From contig JAGVSM010003529.1 of the NCBI GenBank assembly GCA_022494885.1, positions 1 through 64,000 of the forward strand: a stretch of DNA of 64,000 nucleotides. The letters are read 5' to 3'. The stretch comes from Micrasema longulum (lineage: Eukaryota > Arthropoda > Insecta > Trichoptera > Brachycentridae). Shown one piece after another: positions 9,093 to 17,479 of the stretch (position 1 is the stretch's first letter; every line of letters begins with the position of its first letter). A model generated the notes under the pieces. It was not told where the DNA came from. It did not search any database and was given only the letters and a program-made list of their open reading frames with translations. The translations under genes were made by a program, and so were the position numbers.

Positions 9093-10426
9093 CACAACTG
9101 TTGAAAGTTAAAAAGCACAAAGTATTGCAATCTATAATTATACATAAATTTATCCTTTAATCTTTATAATTTTAAGTCTACAAGATTAGGGTCTCCGCCG
9201 CAAAATAATACAATATCTTTGATAATCTCCTTTTCAAGCAACAGTGTAAATTGCAATAGAACAAGCTTAAATCCCAATAAATTGTTTGTTTTTTAAATAT
9301 TGTAAACAAAATAGCAGCTATTAAAATACAATATATGTATACTTTCATTCCATTCTCCCTACGGCTAATAAAATGTTTAATTTGTAAATTTTGCTTAATA
9401 AATTTAAAAAACACTTCAATTTCCCACCTTTTTTTGTAGCTGATAGCTATATCTTGTGCCGATAAATATAATATATTACTTAAAAACCACAATTCTCCTG
9501 CTGTTTGACTTTTGGCTTTAATTAAGCGCAAATTACACTTAATGTGCTTGTGTTCTTTATCATATAAATTTACGATTTCATCGCTTATAATAGTTAAATC
9601 TTTACAGAATTCTCGATCTGAATCTACTTCACTCGTATCAGTTGTGTTAATTGCATTAGTTTGTATTAATCCGTATTTTCTGTTTATATTTGCTCGCGTA
9701 ATAAAATATTGTTCATTTTTACTAAAAGACTCAAAAGCTTGGGCTTTTGATATACCTCTATCAAATAATAATATTTCTTCTTTTCCTATTTTTGCTTCGT
9801 TAATCGCTTGTACAAGTGCTATATTCTCACTAGAATCAGATTGTTGGCTACAAAATCTTACACTAGATGGTATTGAATTTTTTAACCCTACACTTATTTT
9901 AATATGTCTGTCTTGAGCTCTGCCACCAAGATTTAATCCATCTTTTAATAATTTACCAGATAAAGTAATTATAGCAGAATCAAACCTATATAGCTTATCG
10001 GTATCAGTTTTTTTAAATTTATCATTATATTTTATTACCAATTTTTTATATATATCTTCAAAATATCTGGTATCTATCGATGATAATCTCTTACTGATAG
10101 AGCTGTGATCTAAGACATTGTTATTTTCATCTTGAGTTTTAAGTAACGAAGATAAATTTTATTAGTTATAAGTTCTAAGGTTCTCAGGCTCAGTTTATAG
10201 CCCTTTAATATACAGTGAACAAAGCTTTTTAAAATAAATTTACCTGTAATTTTATTATTTACTTTATCTATTTTGTATAATTTGCCCAGTTCATTTAATT
10301 TATCTTCGTCTATTAAATCCATTATTTCTGATAGCTGCATATTATTAAGTCCTTATTTATATGAACTTAATTTATACACAATCTTTAGTTATATTTTAAT
10401 ACCTTTTTTAACTTTCAACAGTTGTG
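9093..10426 (-). mobile_element. Insertion sequence IS-C, copy 1 (1334 bp)
   Basis: Perfect 22-bp inverted ends begin CACAACTGTTGAAAGTT and end AACTTTCAACAGTTGTG. The element is flanked by a 10-bp target duplication. Further copies are at 14324..15490 (deleted) and from 63096 to beyond the window end. Confidence 0.95.
9178..10340 (-). pseudogene. IS4-family transposase, frameshifted (IS-C copy 1)
   Basis: The N-terminal 65 or so residues (MQLSEIMDLIDEDKLNEL.. from 10340) and the remainder (from about 10150 to 9178) are in different frames. Compared with copy 2, this copy lacks six bases of an AAT-type run and one A of an A5 run near 10155. The catalytic domain is otherwise complete: first Asp in LYRFDSAIITLSG, second in EEILLFDRGISK, Glu in YKKRWEIEVFFKFIKQN. 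The C-terminus is hydrophobic and Cys-rich. If the frameshift is not programmed, this copy cannot make full transposase. Confidence 0.85.
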
Positions 10427-10888
10427 GCATGTTCTCCTTCAATTTTTACTTTCTTTGTTATAATATCGTCAAGCTTCGTCAGTTTGTTAACTAATTCTGC
10501 TATTTTGCTACCAAATAAAAACTGTATCTGATCAATAGTAATAGATGTATCCTCTACAATATCATGTAATAATGACGCTGCTATTATTTCAGTTTTACAG
10601 GAAAGTTTGGCTGCTATTAACGCAACTTGTATTGGATGATGGTAATATGACTCACCAGAGTGTCGTTTCTGATCTGCTTGGTATTGGATAACATATTTTA
10701 ATGCCAATGTTATAACGGGGATGTTTATTATAGTACTGCGTCTTTTACTATATGCTATAATTTTATCCAAAAACTCCTTCATCAAAGAGTCTTGTAGTTG
10801 CCGGCTATGAGGCGGATATGAAAATAACAGGACTTTTTCATCGGTCATAAATAACTCCCTATTGAATGTTTTCTCTGGATGTTGCTTA

Positions 10889-10982
10889 GTCATTGCGAGG
10901 ATGCGTGAGCCGATGAAGCAATCTATTTTTGGTCGCTTTTTGGATTGCTTCGTTGCTACTAAAGTATCTCCTCGCAATGACG
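10889..10982. repeat. Short palindromic repeat (CGTCATTGCGAG family)
   Basis: GTCATTGCGAGG..CCTCGCAATGACG with inner arms GATGAAGCAATC..GGATTGCTTCGTT. It lies 41 bases upstream of the start of the broken SpoT-like gene and would fall in its leader. Confidence 0.9.
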
Positions 10983-10997
10983 TATATGCACCTCAAG

Positions 10998-11090
10998 CGT
11001 CATTGCGAGAAGGCGTGAGCCGACGTGGCAATCCATAAAAGTGATTAAAAATGGATTGCTTCGACCTACTTGCGTGGTCTCGCAATGACG
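10998..11090. repeat. Short palindromic repeat (CGTCATTGCGAG family)
   Basis: A second member, head-to-tail 15 bases after the previous one. The arms are CGTCATTGCGAGAAGGCG and the partner ending CTCGCAATGACG. Confidence 0.9.
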
Positions 11091-11128
11091 AGTTATAGGC
11101 ACATACGTCACTTAAATAGCTGGCATAG

Positions 11129-12759
11129 TTACCTCCTATTTACTTGAGTGTTATTTAATTGTAGTTTTGATGTATTTAGTGGTAGCGGTATATTAGATGG
11201 AGAATCTTTACTCATGAATCTTTCTATCATCCGACCTGCTTTTTTAACTGCCTCAGTTTTTATTGTTAAAGAATCATCTATTTCTTTATTTTTTGCTAGC
11301 GGTGTAGTTGTTGTATTTGGCTCTTTCTCTTCTAGCTTTGATTTTAAAAAAATATTTAATTTTTCTTTATCGGGATTAGATTCTGGTAATATATCAGCAA
11401 CTAGTTGTACTTTCTTCCGTTGCTCATGATAAGATTTCTCAGATGTTTCTAACTGCACTATCAGTTTATCTACTTCTTTCGTGCTTTGGATAGATTCTTT
11501 TCGTGTTTTATCCAACTCAGATAATTGTTTCTTTATAGAATTTAAGCCTAATTTTTATGACCACCGCATATTTTTACAGTATTCTCTAACTCTTCTAATG
11601 CTGTACTACTTGCATCTGCTGTTTTCTCGTTGTGATATACTACTGCATGGGTAGCATAATGTTCTGCTACTAACTTACCGGCTAAATTAGGGTCTTGCTC
11701 GGCAAGTTGTTGTAATAATTTTCTTTGTTTATCTTCAGACAATTTCTGATTACTAACTGCTTGCTCAGCTGTTTTTTCTAATATTTCTTCAGCTAACTTT
11801 TGCCTATCATGATGATATTCTTTCTTTTCTTGTTGAATGGGTAAATCACTATTGACAACATTAGTAGTAATCATCATATCCTGAGCAGTAGTGATAGTTT
11901 GAGAAAGGTTGATTTCTTGCCCTTTATTCTTCTCCAAAGCTAACATCATTTCTTGATATTTACCTTGGGTTACTGGCAAACTATAGACCTGTCCTAAATG
12001 CTCTATATAGCCTATCGCATCATCTCCTTTACCATTAAATCTCACTGGTTTTGGACTACTGATCTCTGACAATTTGCCTTGATTATCATAATGAGCAGTA
12101 AAATACACTGCTCGGTCTAGGGCAATATTTCGACCATTTTCATCTTTTACCGCTAATGACAAATGCATTGAACTAGTTTTATTTGGCAATTCTGTTGGAA
12201 AATCTATTGTTCTGTAGTTGTTGATTTGCTTAAGAGTACCATCTGACAAAGAAACTAGAGCATTAATTTTATGAGTTGTTTCCTTGATAGTAGCTAATTC
12301 ATCACCTGAATCATTTCTTACTATCTGACTTCTGATATTGCCTTGCCTATCACCATCTTGCCAATTTATTGTATGAAATTGATCAGCAAAATTATGATGA
12401 ACTTTCTTGTATCCCGCTATCTCTGTTTTTTCTAGTTCAGCTTTAACTTTATTATCTGCAAATGCTTGATAAATTATTGCTCTGTTATTGACATTTTTCA
12501 GATATTCAGCAAATTCCTGATCGTCATAGTTAGTTAAGGTTACATCATGATTCTGGGCTATATATTCTCTTAGAATATCACGCTGTTTTTGCAAAATTTC
12601 TTGCCTGATGGCTTTGGTGATCGGATCTAAGTCGTCTATAAAAAAGCCACTACTAACTGAGTTAGTTAAAACAACTAAGTCCTGTGCTTCTTCTATTTGT
12701 TCTGTGACCTCATTACTATTCTCTTCAAGAATATTAGTGGGTTGTATGTTATCTTTCAT
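11129..12759 (-). pseudogene. sca4: Sca4-like (gene D) protein, frameshifted and short
   Basis: The first frame (12759 to 11548, 403 residues) matches the N-terminal half of the rickettsial Sca4 antigen as I know the family: DPITKAIRQEILQKQRD, EIAGYKKVHHNFADQF, SMHLSLAVKDENGR, AVYFTAHYDNQGKLSEISSP and DDAIGYIEHLGQVYSLPVT. It ends ICGGHKN at a TAG. The neighbouring frame is open from just before that stop (KLGLNSIKKQLSELDKTRKE..) to 11129, so loss or gain of one A in the A5 run at about 11556 splits the gene. Even rejoined it has about 540 residues, whereas Sca4 in Rickettsia is around 1000. The vinculin-binding C-terminal region therefore seems reduced or absent. No signal peptide, as in the family. 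Known role: secreted host-cell adhesion/vinculin modulator. Confidence 0.85.
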
Positions 12760-12793
12760 AATCCTACTCTATTAATGACATGTGTATATAACT

Positions 12794-12883
12794 GTCATTG
12801 CGAGGAGACCGTAAGATCGACGAAGCAATCCAGAAAAATTAAATTTGGATTACTTCGTCGGCTGACGCCTTCTCGCAATGACG
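12794..12883. repeat. Short palindromic repeat (CGTCATTGCGAG family)
   Basis: GTCATTGCGAGGAGACCG..TTCTCGCAATGACG with inner CGACGAAGCAATCC. It lies directly upstream of the sca4-like gene. Confidence 0.9.
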
Positions 12884-12902
12884 CTAGTACTTTTACCTAA
12901 AT

Positions 12903-12950
12903 GTCATTGCGAGGAGCCACTTTAGTGGCGACGCGGCAATCCAGAAAAGT
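12903..12950. repeat. Left half of a palindromic repeat, paired with 13389..13427
   Basis: GTCATTGCGAGGAGCCACTT..GCGGCAATCCAGAAAAGT is the left arm of a CGTCATTGCGAG element and stops at the usual centre. The matching right arm (GGATTGCTTCGACC..GGTTCGCAATGGCG) appears only after the XRE coding fragment, at 13389..13427. Confidence 0.8.
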
Positions 12951-13388
12951 GGCATTCCACCTTCAACTGTAGGAAAAATCATTAAAGCTGAATATCGTAA
13001 CATAGGTCTTAAAACTTTATTATGCATAGCAAACTATTTTCAATGTTCAATAGATAAAGCTGTTTGCAGAACTAGTTACGTATCACCACATGAAGAAAAA
13101 CAAGAGTTTTTAAATATATCGTTAGATGATGTTAATACTAACTTAAGGAATTTCCTTTGCAAAGAGCTAAAAGAACAAAATTTAAATCCTTATAAATTAG
13201 CAAAAAATTGTGGTTTTAGTGAAACGGCTATATTTAGTTTTATAAATAATACTGAAAACACTCTTGGTAGTGCAGTAACGATAGCCCTAGCAGATTATTT
13301 TCAAATATCGTTAGATGAAATGATTGGTAGGATTAAAACCGTTACTTCTGATGATGATGAATCTTCTCAACAACAAACTAACGAATAG
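12951..13388 (+). pseudogene. XRE-type regulator with two HTH units, N-terminus missing
   Basis: A frame without a start codon runs from the palindromic half-element to a TAG at 13386..13388. It begins inside a helix-turn-helix recognition helix (SGIPPSTVGKIIKAEYRNIG, then LKTLLCIANYFQCSIDKAV). A second XRE unit follows (LAKNCGFSETAIFSFINNTEN..IALADYFQISLDEMIGR). The C-terminus is acidic and Gln-rich. About 20 residues that should precede GIPPST are missing. The stop codon lies at the junction with the right half-repeat. Two XRE domains in one protein are unusual. It was probably a repressor of a mobile element or an antitoxin-type regulator, but the role is inference. Confidence 0.75.
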
Positions 13389-13427
13389 TGGATTGCTTCG
13401 ACCATTACATGGGTTCGCAATGGCGTA
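13389..13427. repeat. Right half of the palindromic repeat split around the XRE fragment
   Basis: TGGATTGCTTCGACCATTAC..GGTTCGCAATGGCG matches the right arm of the short palindromic family. With 12903..12950 it would make one complete element if the 438 bases between were removed. Confidence 0.75.
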
Positions 13428-13465
13428 TATGTTATTAACCACCAAAATATTAGAGGTTTGGTGAC

Positions 13466-13843
13466 TTAAAATTTTATAAACTCTAAATCATATCTCAGTA
13501 TTTCGGAATCCTTTGTAACTAAAGGCATCTTTTCAAATAAACTTTGTGCAATAAGCATTCTGTCAAAAGGATCTCTGTGTAAAAGTGGAATATTTTCTAA
13601 TTTCAAGATATGTTCCGGAGTAACATTTAGTAATTCATACCCGCATCCTTGTAACTGAAGTGCAAATTCATCAGGTAGGATAATTTTTCCTAGTGATTTT
13701 TTTATTTGTAGTTCCCATAAAGAAACAACACTAGCAAAAATAATGTTATTAATATCGGTAAGTAATTTAGTAATTTTATGGGGTAATTTTTCTGGTTCAG
13801 ACAATGCCCATATTAAGGTATGAGTATCAAGTAATAATCTCAC
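13466..13843 (-). CDS. PIN-domain toxin (VapC-like)
   Basis: A 125-residue PIN-domain RNase. The N-terminal LLLDTHTLIWAL gives the first acidic residue (Asp6). SLWELQIK gives the conserved Glu (about residue 43). HRDPFDRMLIAQ gives the Asp pair near residue 91-95, and TKDSEI gives the last acidic position. It starts 2 bases after the stop of the upstream antitoxin gene on the same strand, as in a type II toxin-antitoxin operon. The length and all catalytic positions look intact. The target RNA is unknown. Confidence 0.9.
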   Translation of the reverse strand: MRLLLDTHTLIWALSEPEKLPHKITKLLTDINNIIFASVVSLWELQIKKSLGKIILPDEFALQLQGCGYELLNVTPEHILKLENIPLLHRDPFDRMLIAQSLFEKMPLVTKDSEILRYDLEFIKF

Positions 13844-13845
13844 AA

Positions 13846-14085
13846 CTAATCCTTTATCCCTAACCTTATTGCTATTTCTTCAGACCATTTGTCAAAATCT
13901 TTAGCTACTTTAATTTTATCTTTAAATATCCCAAGCCTATTAATAGATTTCATAGGACTGTATTTAATGATTTTAGCAATTGGTTTCCCCGCTCTTTCAA
14001 TAATAACTTCTTCATTTTTGTCTTCTACTTCTTTTAGTAGAGATGATAAGTGAGCTTTTGCAGAAGTAATGTTTACTGGATACAT
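13846..14085 (-). CDS. Phd/YefM-type antitoxin
   Basis: About 79 residues if started at the ATG at 14083..14085 (MYPVNITSAKAHLSSLL), which fits the family's usual N-terminus. An upstream TTG at 14115 would add ten residues. The N-terminal DNA-binding fold has the motif EEVIIERAGKPIAKI; the C-terminal tail (KVAKDFDKWSEEI) would wrap the toxin. It lies directly upstream of the PIN toxin, and such pairs usually repress their own promoter. Confidence 0.85.
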   Translation of the reverse strand: MYPVNITSAKAHLSSLLKEVEDKNEEVIIERAGKPIAKIIKYSPMKSINRLGIFKDKIKVAKDFDKWSEEIAIRLGIKD

Positions 14086-14115
14086 AAAGTTTGCTCTAAT
14101 GTTTACTAAGACCAA

Positions 14116-14323
14116 TATTAGTTCAATTAAACATGTTTAGCAACTATAATTAAAATCCAGGATAAAAATATATATTGACTTTAGGTGTGTATATAATTTA
14201 GAATTCGAGGTGGAGTTGCTGCAAAGTAATTCTGAGGTCTCAAAAGCCTCTATCTAACGGCGGTATGCATTAAACCGTGAAAATGGTGCTTCTCGTCTTT
14301 TATGGTCGGGGAGGATGGTGGTC
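14116..14323. other. Intergenic stretch of unknown origin before IS-C copy 2
   Basis: No frame or known repeat. The segment 14200..14320 is richer in G and C than its surroundings and contains short inverted pairs (GAGG..CCTC; ACGG..CCGT), so it could be part of a structured RNA or a mobile-element end. It is cut off sharply by the IS at 14324, and its continuation is not next to the other IS end. Confidence 0.35.
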
Positions 14324-14408
14324 CACAACTGTTGAAAGTTAAAAATCACAAAGTATTGCAATCTATAATTATACATAAATTTATCCTTTAATCTTTATAA
14401 TTTTAAGT

Positions 14409-15404
14409 CTACAAGATTAGGGTCTCCGCCGCAAAATAATACAATATCTTTGATAATCTCCTTTTTAAGCAACAGTGTAAATTGCAATAGAACAAGCTTA
14501 AATCCCAATAAATTGTTTGTTTTTTAAATATTGTAAACAAAATAGCAGCTATTAAAATACAATATATGTATACTTTCATTCCATTCTCCCTATGGCTAAT
14601 AAAATGTTTAATTTGTAAATTTTGCTTAATAAATTTAAAAAATACTTCAATTTCCCACCTTTTTTTGTAGCTGATAGCTATATCTTGTGCCGATAAATAT
14701 AATATATTACTTAAAAACCACAATTCTCCTGCTGTTTGACTTTTGGCTTTAATTAAGCGCAAATTACACTTAATTTGCTTGTGTTCTTTATCACTCACCT
14801 TACGCAGTGAGAAGAAAATCTAGATAAAAATGCAAGTTTGGATATAGTAATTCTATAAGAAAAGATTGATTAGAATGCACAAAACACTAGAATCAGATTG
14901 TTGGCTACAAAATCTTACACTAGATGGTATTGAATTTTTTAACCCTACACTTATTTTAATATGTCTGTCTTGAGCTCTGCCACCAAGATTTAATCCATCT
15001 TTTAATAATTTACCAGATAAAGTAATTATAGTAGAATCAAACCTATATAGCTTATCGGTATCAGTTTTTTTAAATTTATCATTATATTTTATTACCAATT
15101 TTTTATATATATCTTCAAAATATCTGGTATCTATCGATGATAATCTCTTACTGATAGAGCTGTGATCTAAGACATTGTTATTTTCATCTTGAGTTTTAAG
15201 TAACGAAGATAAATTTTTATTATTATTAGTTATAAGTTCTAAGGTTCTCAGGCTCAGTTTATAGCCCCTTAATATACAGTGAACAAAGCTTTTTAAAATA
15301 AATTTACCTGTAATTTTATTATTTACTTTATCTATTTTGTATAATTTGTCCAGTTCATTTAATTTATCTTCGTCTATTAAATCCATTATTTCTGATAGCT
15401 GCAT
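14409..15404 (-). pseudogene. IS4-family transposase remnant (IS-C copy 2)
   Basis: The N-terminal 170 or so residues read in one open frame from 15404, through the A5 run that is A4 in copies 1 and 3, to the first catalytic Asp region (LYRFDSTIITLSG). The frame then runs into the IS-B fragment. The C-terminal part with the YKKRWEIEVFFK Glu motif resumes at 14790. The second Asp region is deleted, so no active enzyme can be made. Its N-terminal reading frame is the best guide to the ancestral IS-C protein. Confidence 0.9.
14793..14891 (+). mobile_element. End fragment of IS-B inside IS-C copy 2
   Basis: From ACTCACCTTACGCAGTGAG to CACAAAACACTAGA it matches the upstream end of IS-B (complement of about 6188..6281), up to the first transposase codons. 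The right junction falls at CACTAGA, which is present both in IS-B and in IS-C (compare 9828..9834). This points to a microhomology deletion after IS-B had inserted into IS-C. Confidence 0.9.
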
Positions 15405-15490
15405 ATTATTAAGTCCTTATTTATATGAACTTAATTTATACACAATCTTTAGTTATATTTTAATACCTTTTTTAACTTTCAACAGTTGTG

Positions 15491-16575
15491 GTGAATGGAT
15501 CAGCATAGTACCTATTGGTTATTTGCACATAAAAAATAAAGGTAAAGGATCAGAACGTGGTAAAGGTCAAATCATCGTTGACCCTGATCGTGCTCCTATA
15601 GTAAGGAAAATATTTGAAACTTATGCCACAGGTAATTATACGTTGTTAGCAATGCTGAAAAAAACTCGAAAGTGGGGCTTACGTAATTCTCATGGCAACC
15701 AAGGTTATTTATGTTGTTCTTATATATACAAAATTATTCAAAATCCGTTTTATTACGGGGTAATGAGATTATTAAAAACTGGAAAACAATATCCGCATAT
15801 ATATCCTCCTATAATTAGTAAAGAACTATTTGATACTTGCCAAAGGATGCGTCTTAACTGGAATAAAAAACCTTTTAAGTATGGAAAAAAAGAATATATA
15901 TTTAGAGGATTGATAAAATGTGCTGCTACTGGTCGAGTTGTTACTGCTGAAACCAAAAAGAAGACCTATGTTAATGGTAAAACAACAGAGTGGACATATT
16001 TACGAGTTTGGCAGCATGGCAATACTAATAAAAGAATCTACGTACAAGAGAAACAAGTATTAGGAGAAGTAGAAAAGGTATTAGCAATGCTCTATTTGAA
16101 TCCTAAGTTATTAGTTGAAGTAATTTCTTATATTAAAAGCTCAGCAAAAATTGAACAAGATTTTCATAAAAGGAGAATAGGTGAGTTATACACTGAACAG
16201 ACAAAGATAACAACACGTATGAACAGGCTCACTGATCTATTTTTAGACGGTGACATTACAAAAGGAGAACATGAAGAAAAACGTAAAGAATTAACACAAA
16301 AACGAACAGATATTGCTATAGAAATAGAAAACCACGAAGTAGCCGATGATAAATTTTCACAACAGCTGATAAGCCTAGTAGAACTGGCTTCTGGGGTATT
16401 AGAAACGTTTAAAGGTTTGACTGCTACAGAAAAACGTAAATTGTTAAATTTCGTATTTGCTAACCTAGAACTGAACGGTTGTAAGCTAGACTACACCTTG
16501 CGTCCACCGTTTGACATGTTCGTAAAATGTACCAAAATCGAAGAATGGCGCACCCTAAAGGATTCGAACCTTTGA
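15491..16575 (+). pseudogene. Large serine recombinase, C-terminal part only, running into tRNA-Arg
   Basis: The reading frame begins at the IS end with GEWISIVPIGYLHI, the start of the recombinase domain, and continues IIVDPDRAPIVRKIFETYATGNYTL (family signature) to a zinc-ribbon-like region (LIKCAATGRVVTAETKK). A coiled coil (residues about 230-310 of the remnant) and a C-terminal tail follow. The serine catalytic domain (about 150 residues) is missing and is not on the other side of the IS. The last codons (WRTLKDSNL) are translated from the 3' end of the tRNA-Arg gene on the other strand. This is the arrangement expected when an integrated element abuts its tRNA attachment site. The remnant is certainly non-functional unless the N-terminus is supplied elsewhere. 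Confidence 0.85.
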
Positions 16576-16622
16576 CCTACGGATTAGAAATCCGTTGCTC
16601 TATCCAGCTGAGCTAAGGGTGC
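16549..16622 (-). tRNA. tRNA-Arg (anticodon TCT)
   Basis: On the minus strand the 7-bp acceptor GCACCCT/AGGGTGC, D arm AGCTCAGCTGGATAGAGC, anticodon stem ACGGATTTCTAATCCGT with TCT in the loop, and T arm AGGTTCGAATCCT make a full cloverleaf of 74 nt, with discriminator G and no encoded CCA. Its 3' end overlaps the end of the serine recombinase remnant, marking a likely integration site. Confidence 0.95.
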
Positions 16623-17013
16623 GTATACTCGCAGACTTTCAAGACCTGCTTTCTGGAAATATCATGGGTTCACGTACTAATGTACTGGTATGTATTGCGT
16701 GTTTACTATTCATTTTTAAACCCAATTATTGAAATCATTTGAGTGTATACTGCTTTGAGCTTAATAATTGAATTTAAGCAGACGCTAGCTACCATAAAGC
16801 ATGTGATTCCATGATAAATGAAAAAGAAATTCAAATACGCAAAATAGTATATACAAAGCTGTCTGTTTTATATCAGCTAAAAGCATTTTTTTCAAGTGAA
16901 AAATAATAACTTTTCTCTACATAACACTTGTTGATAACGCCAGTATAGGAATAAGTGATTAGGAAGCATGAAGTTTAAATTAGATTTTTTAATGGAATAG
17001 CTAGTCAAACAAG
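16623..17013. other. 391-bp gene-free stretch with a degenerate palindrome
   Basis: GTATACTCGCAGACTTTCAAG (just after 16622) and TTGAAATCATTTGAGTGTATAC (16729..16750) form imperfect inverted ends about 126 bases apart. They resemble the ends of the palindrome at 56856..56953. The rest shows no frame or RNA gene that I can support. Confidence 0.4.
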
Positions 17014-17023
17014 CTAGACACTG

Positions 17024-17340
17024 TTAACAAAGGTGTAATTTAATAGCAGCAAGAGCGATAAAAGAGAGGAAAGAAAGATCATCTTTTTCATATCGGACAG
17101 CAAGCCTCTGATTTTCTTTTGTTTTTCCAAAGAATATTCCAATAGCTCCTCTAAGTTTGTATTTTTCTCTATCATAAACAATTTTTGTTTTTCTATTTTT
17201 TCTGCCAGGGATAACGGTAATATTATTCTGAGACTCAAGGTTTTGTCTATTTTTATTACTATCATATCCACGATCTTGGATAACATCACATCCAACGATG
17301 TCTGCAGTTAACTCTTCTGCTACGGCCAGTCGTGATCTAA
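17024..17340 (-). pseudogene. IS5-type transposase remnant (C-terminal)
   Basis: The informative minus-strand frame ends at TAA 17024..17026. It reads DVIQDRGYDSNKNRQNLE, then IPGRKNRKTKIVYDREKYKLRG, and GIFFGKTKENQRLAVRYEKDDLSF, which correspond to the last third of IS5-family transposases (second Asp, the Y/R-K..E..F..LK..R..ATRY.K motif). The frame lacks a start and the N-terminal two thirds, so this is a dead fragment. A different frame gives a longer ATG-started ORF at 17014..17295, but it has no family features. Confidence 0.8.
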
Positions 17341-17479
17341 TTTTTGGTGGTAAGGAAGGTATCTTAATTTATAGAGGCATAAAAAATCAAACTTATTATA
17401 AATTTCAGTAGCCATTTTTATTACTGTAGTTATAGTAGGCTATATTAAAAAAGCAATAAATGAATAGCTGGATATATTA

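Larger units (their letters stand above)
8857..10848 (-). pseudogene. SpoT-like HD hydrolase gene interrupted by IS-C
   Basis: Two parts of one gene flank the IS at 9093..10426. The N-terminal part (10848 down to 10427) carries RHSGESYYHHPIQVALIAA and the HD motif SLLHDIVEDT. The C-terminal part (9092 down to 8857) carries YIKLADRLHNMQTL and the following ETL-like helix (ALDTLNNFIPLAKLV). Removing the IS and one copy of the 10-bp duplication rejoins EGEHA to LQKLLQPED in frame, giving a protein of about 215 residues. The ATG at 10846..10848 is chosen because AGGGAG lies 6 bases upstream; the longer frame to 10977 only reads through a palindromic repeat. The enzyme is hydrolase-only and now inactive in this strain, unless the pieces are expressed separately. 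Confidence 0.9.
14324..15490 (-). mobile_element. IS-C copy 2, internally deleted, without target duplication
   Basis: Both inverted ends are intact (CACAACTGTTG.. at 14324 and ..CAACAGTTGTG at 15490). The middle has lost about 270 bases, replaced by the 99-bp end of IS-B. The ten bases outside each end differ (GATGGTGGTC versus GTGAATGGAT), so the flanks were joined by rearrangement rather than by simple insertion. Confidence 0.9.

Noticed and set aside
10273..10494. Plus-strand ORF MYNLPSSFNLSS.. and its relatives at 15337 and 63249
   Set aside because: It is the antisense of the IS-C transposase N-terminus and its inverted end. It recurs at every IS-C copy and fuses by chance to whatever follows (for example to the recombinase and the DUF2163 gene).
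10849..10977. Extended start of the broken SpoT-like gene
   Set aside because: The extra residues are read from a palindromic repeat, and a good ribosome-binding site precedes the internal ATG at 10848.
14200..14323. Group II intron domain or tmRNA fragment
   Set aside because: I looked for a domain V hairpin and a tmRNA tag region but found no convincing match, so only an unexplained segment is reported.
17014..17295. 93-residue minus-strand ORF MDVMLSKIVDMIV..
   Set aside because: It has no family features; the neighbouring frame on the same strand shows clear IS5 transposase motifs.
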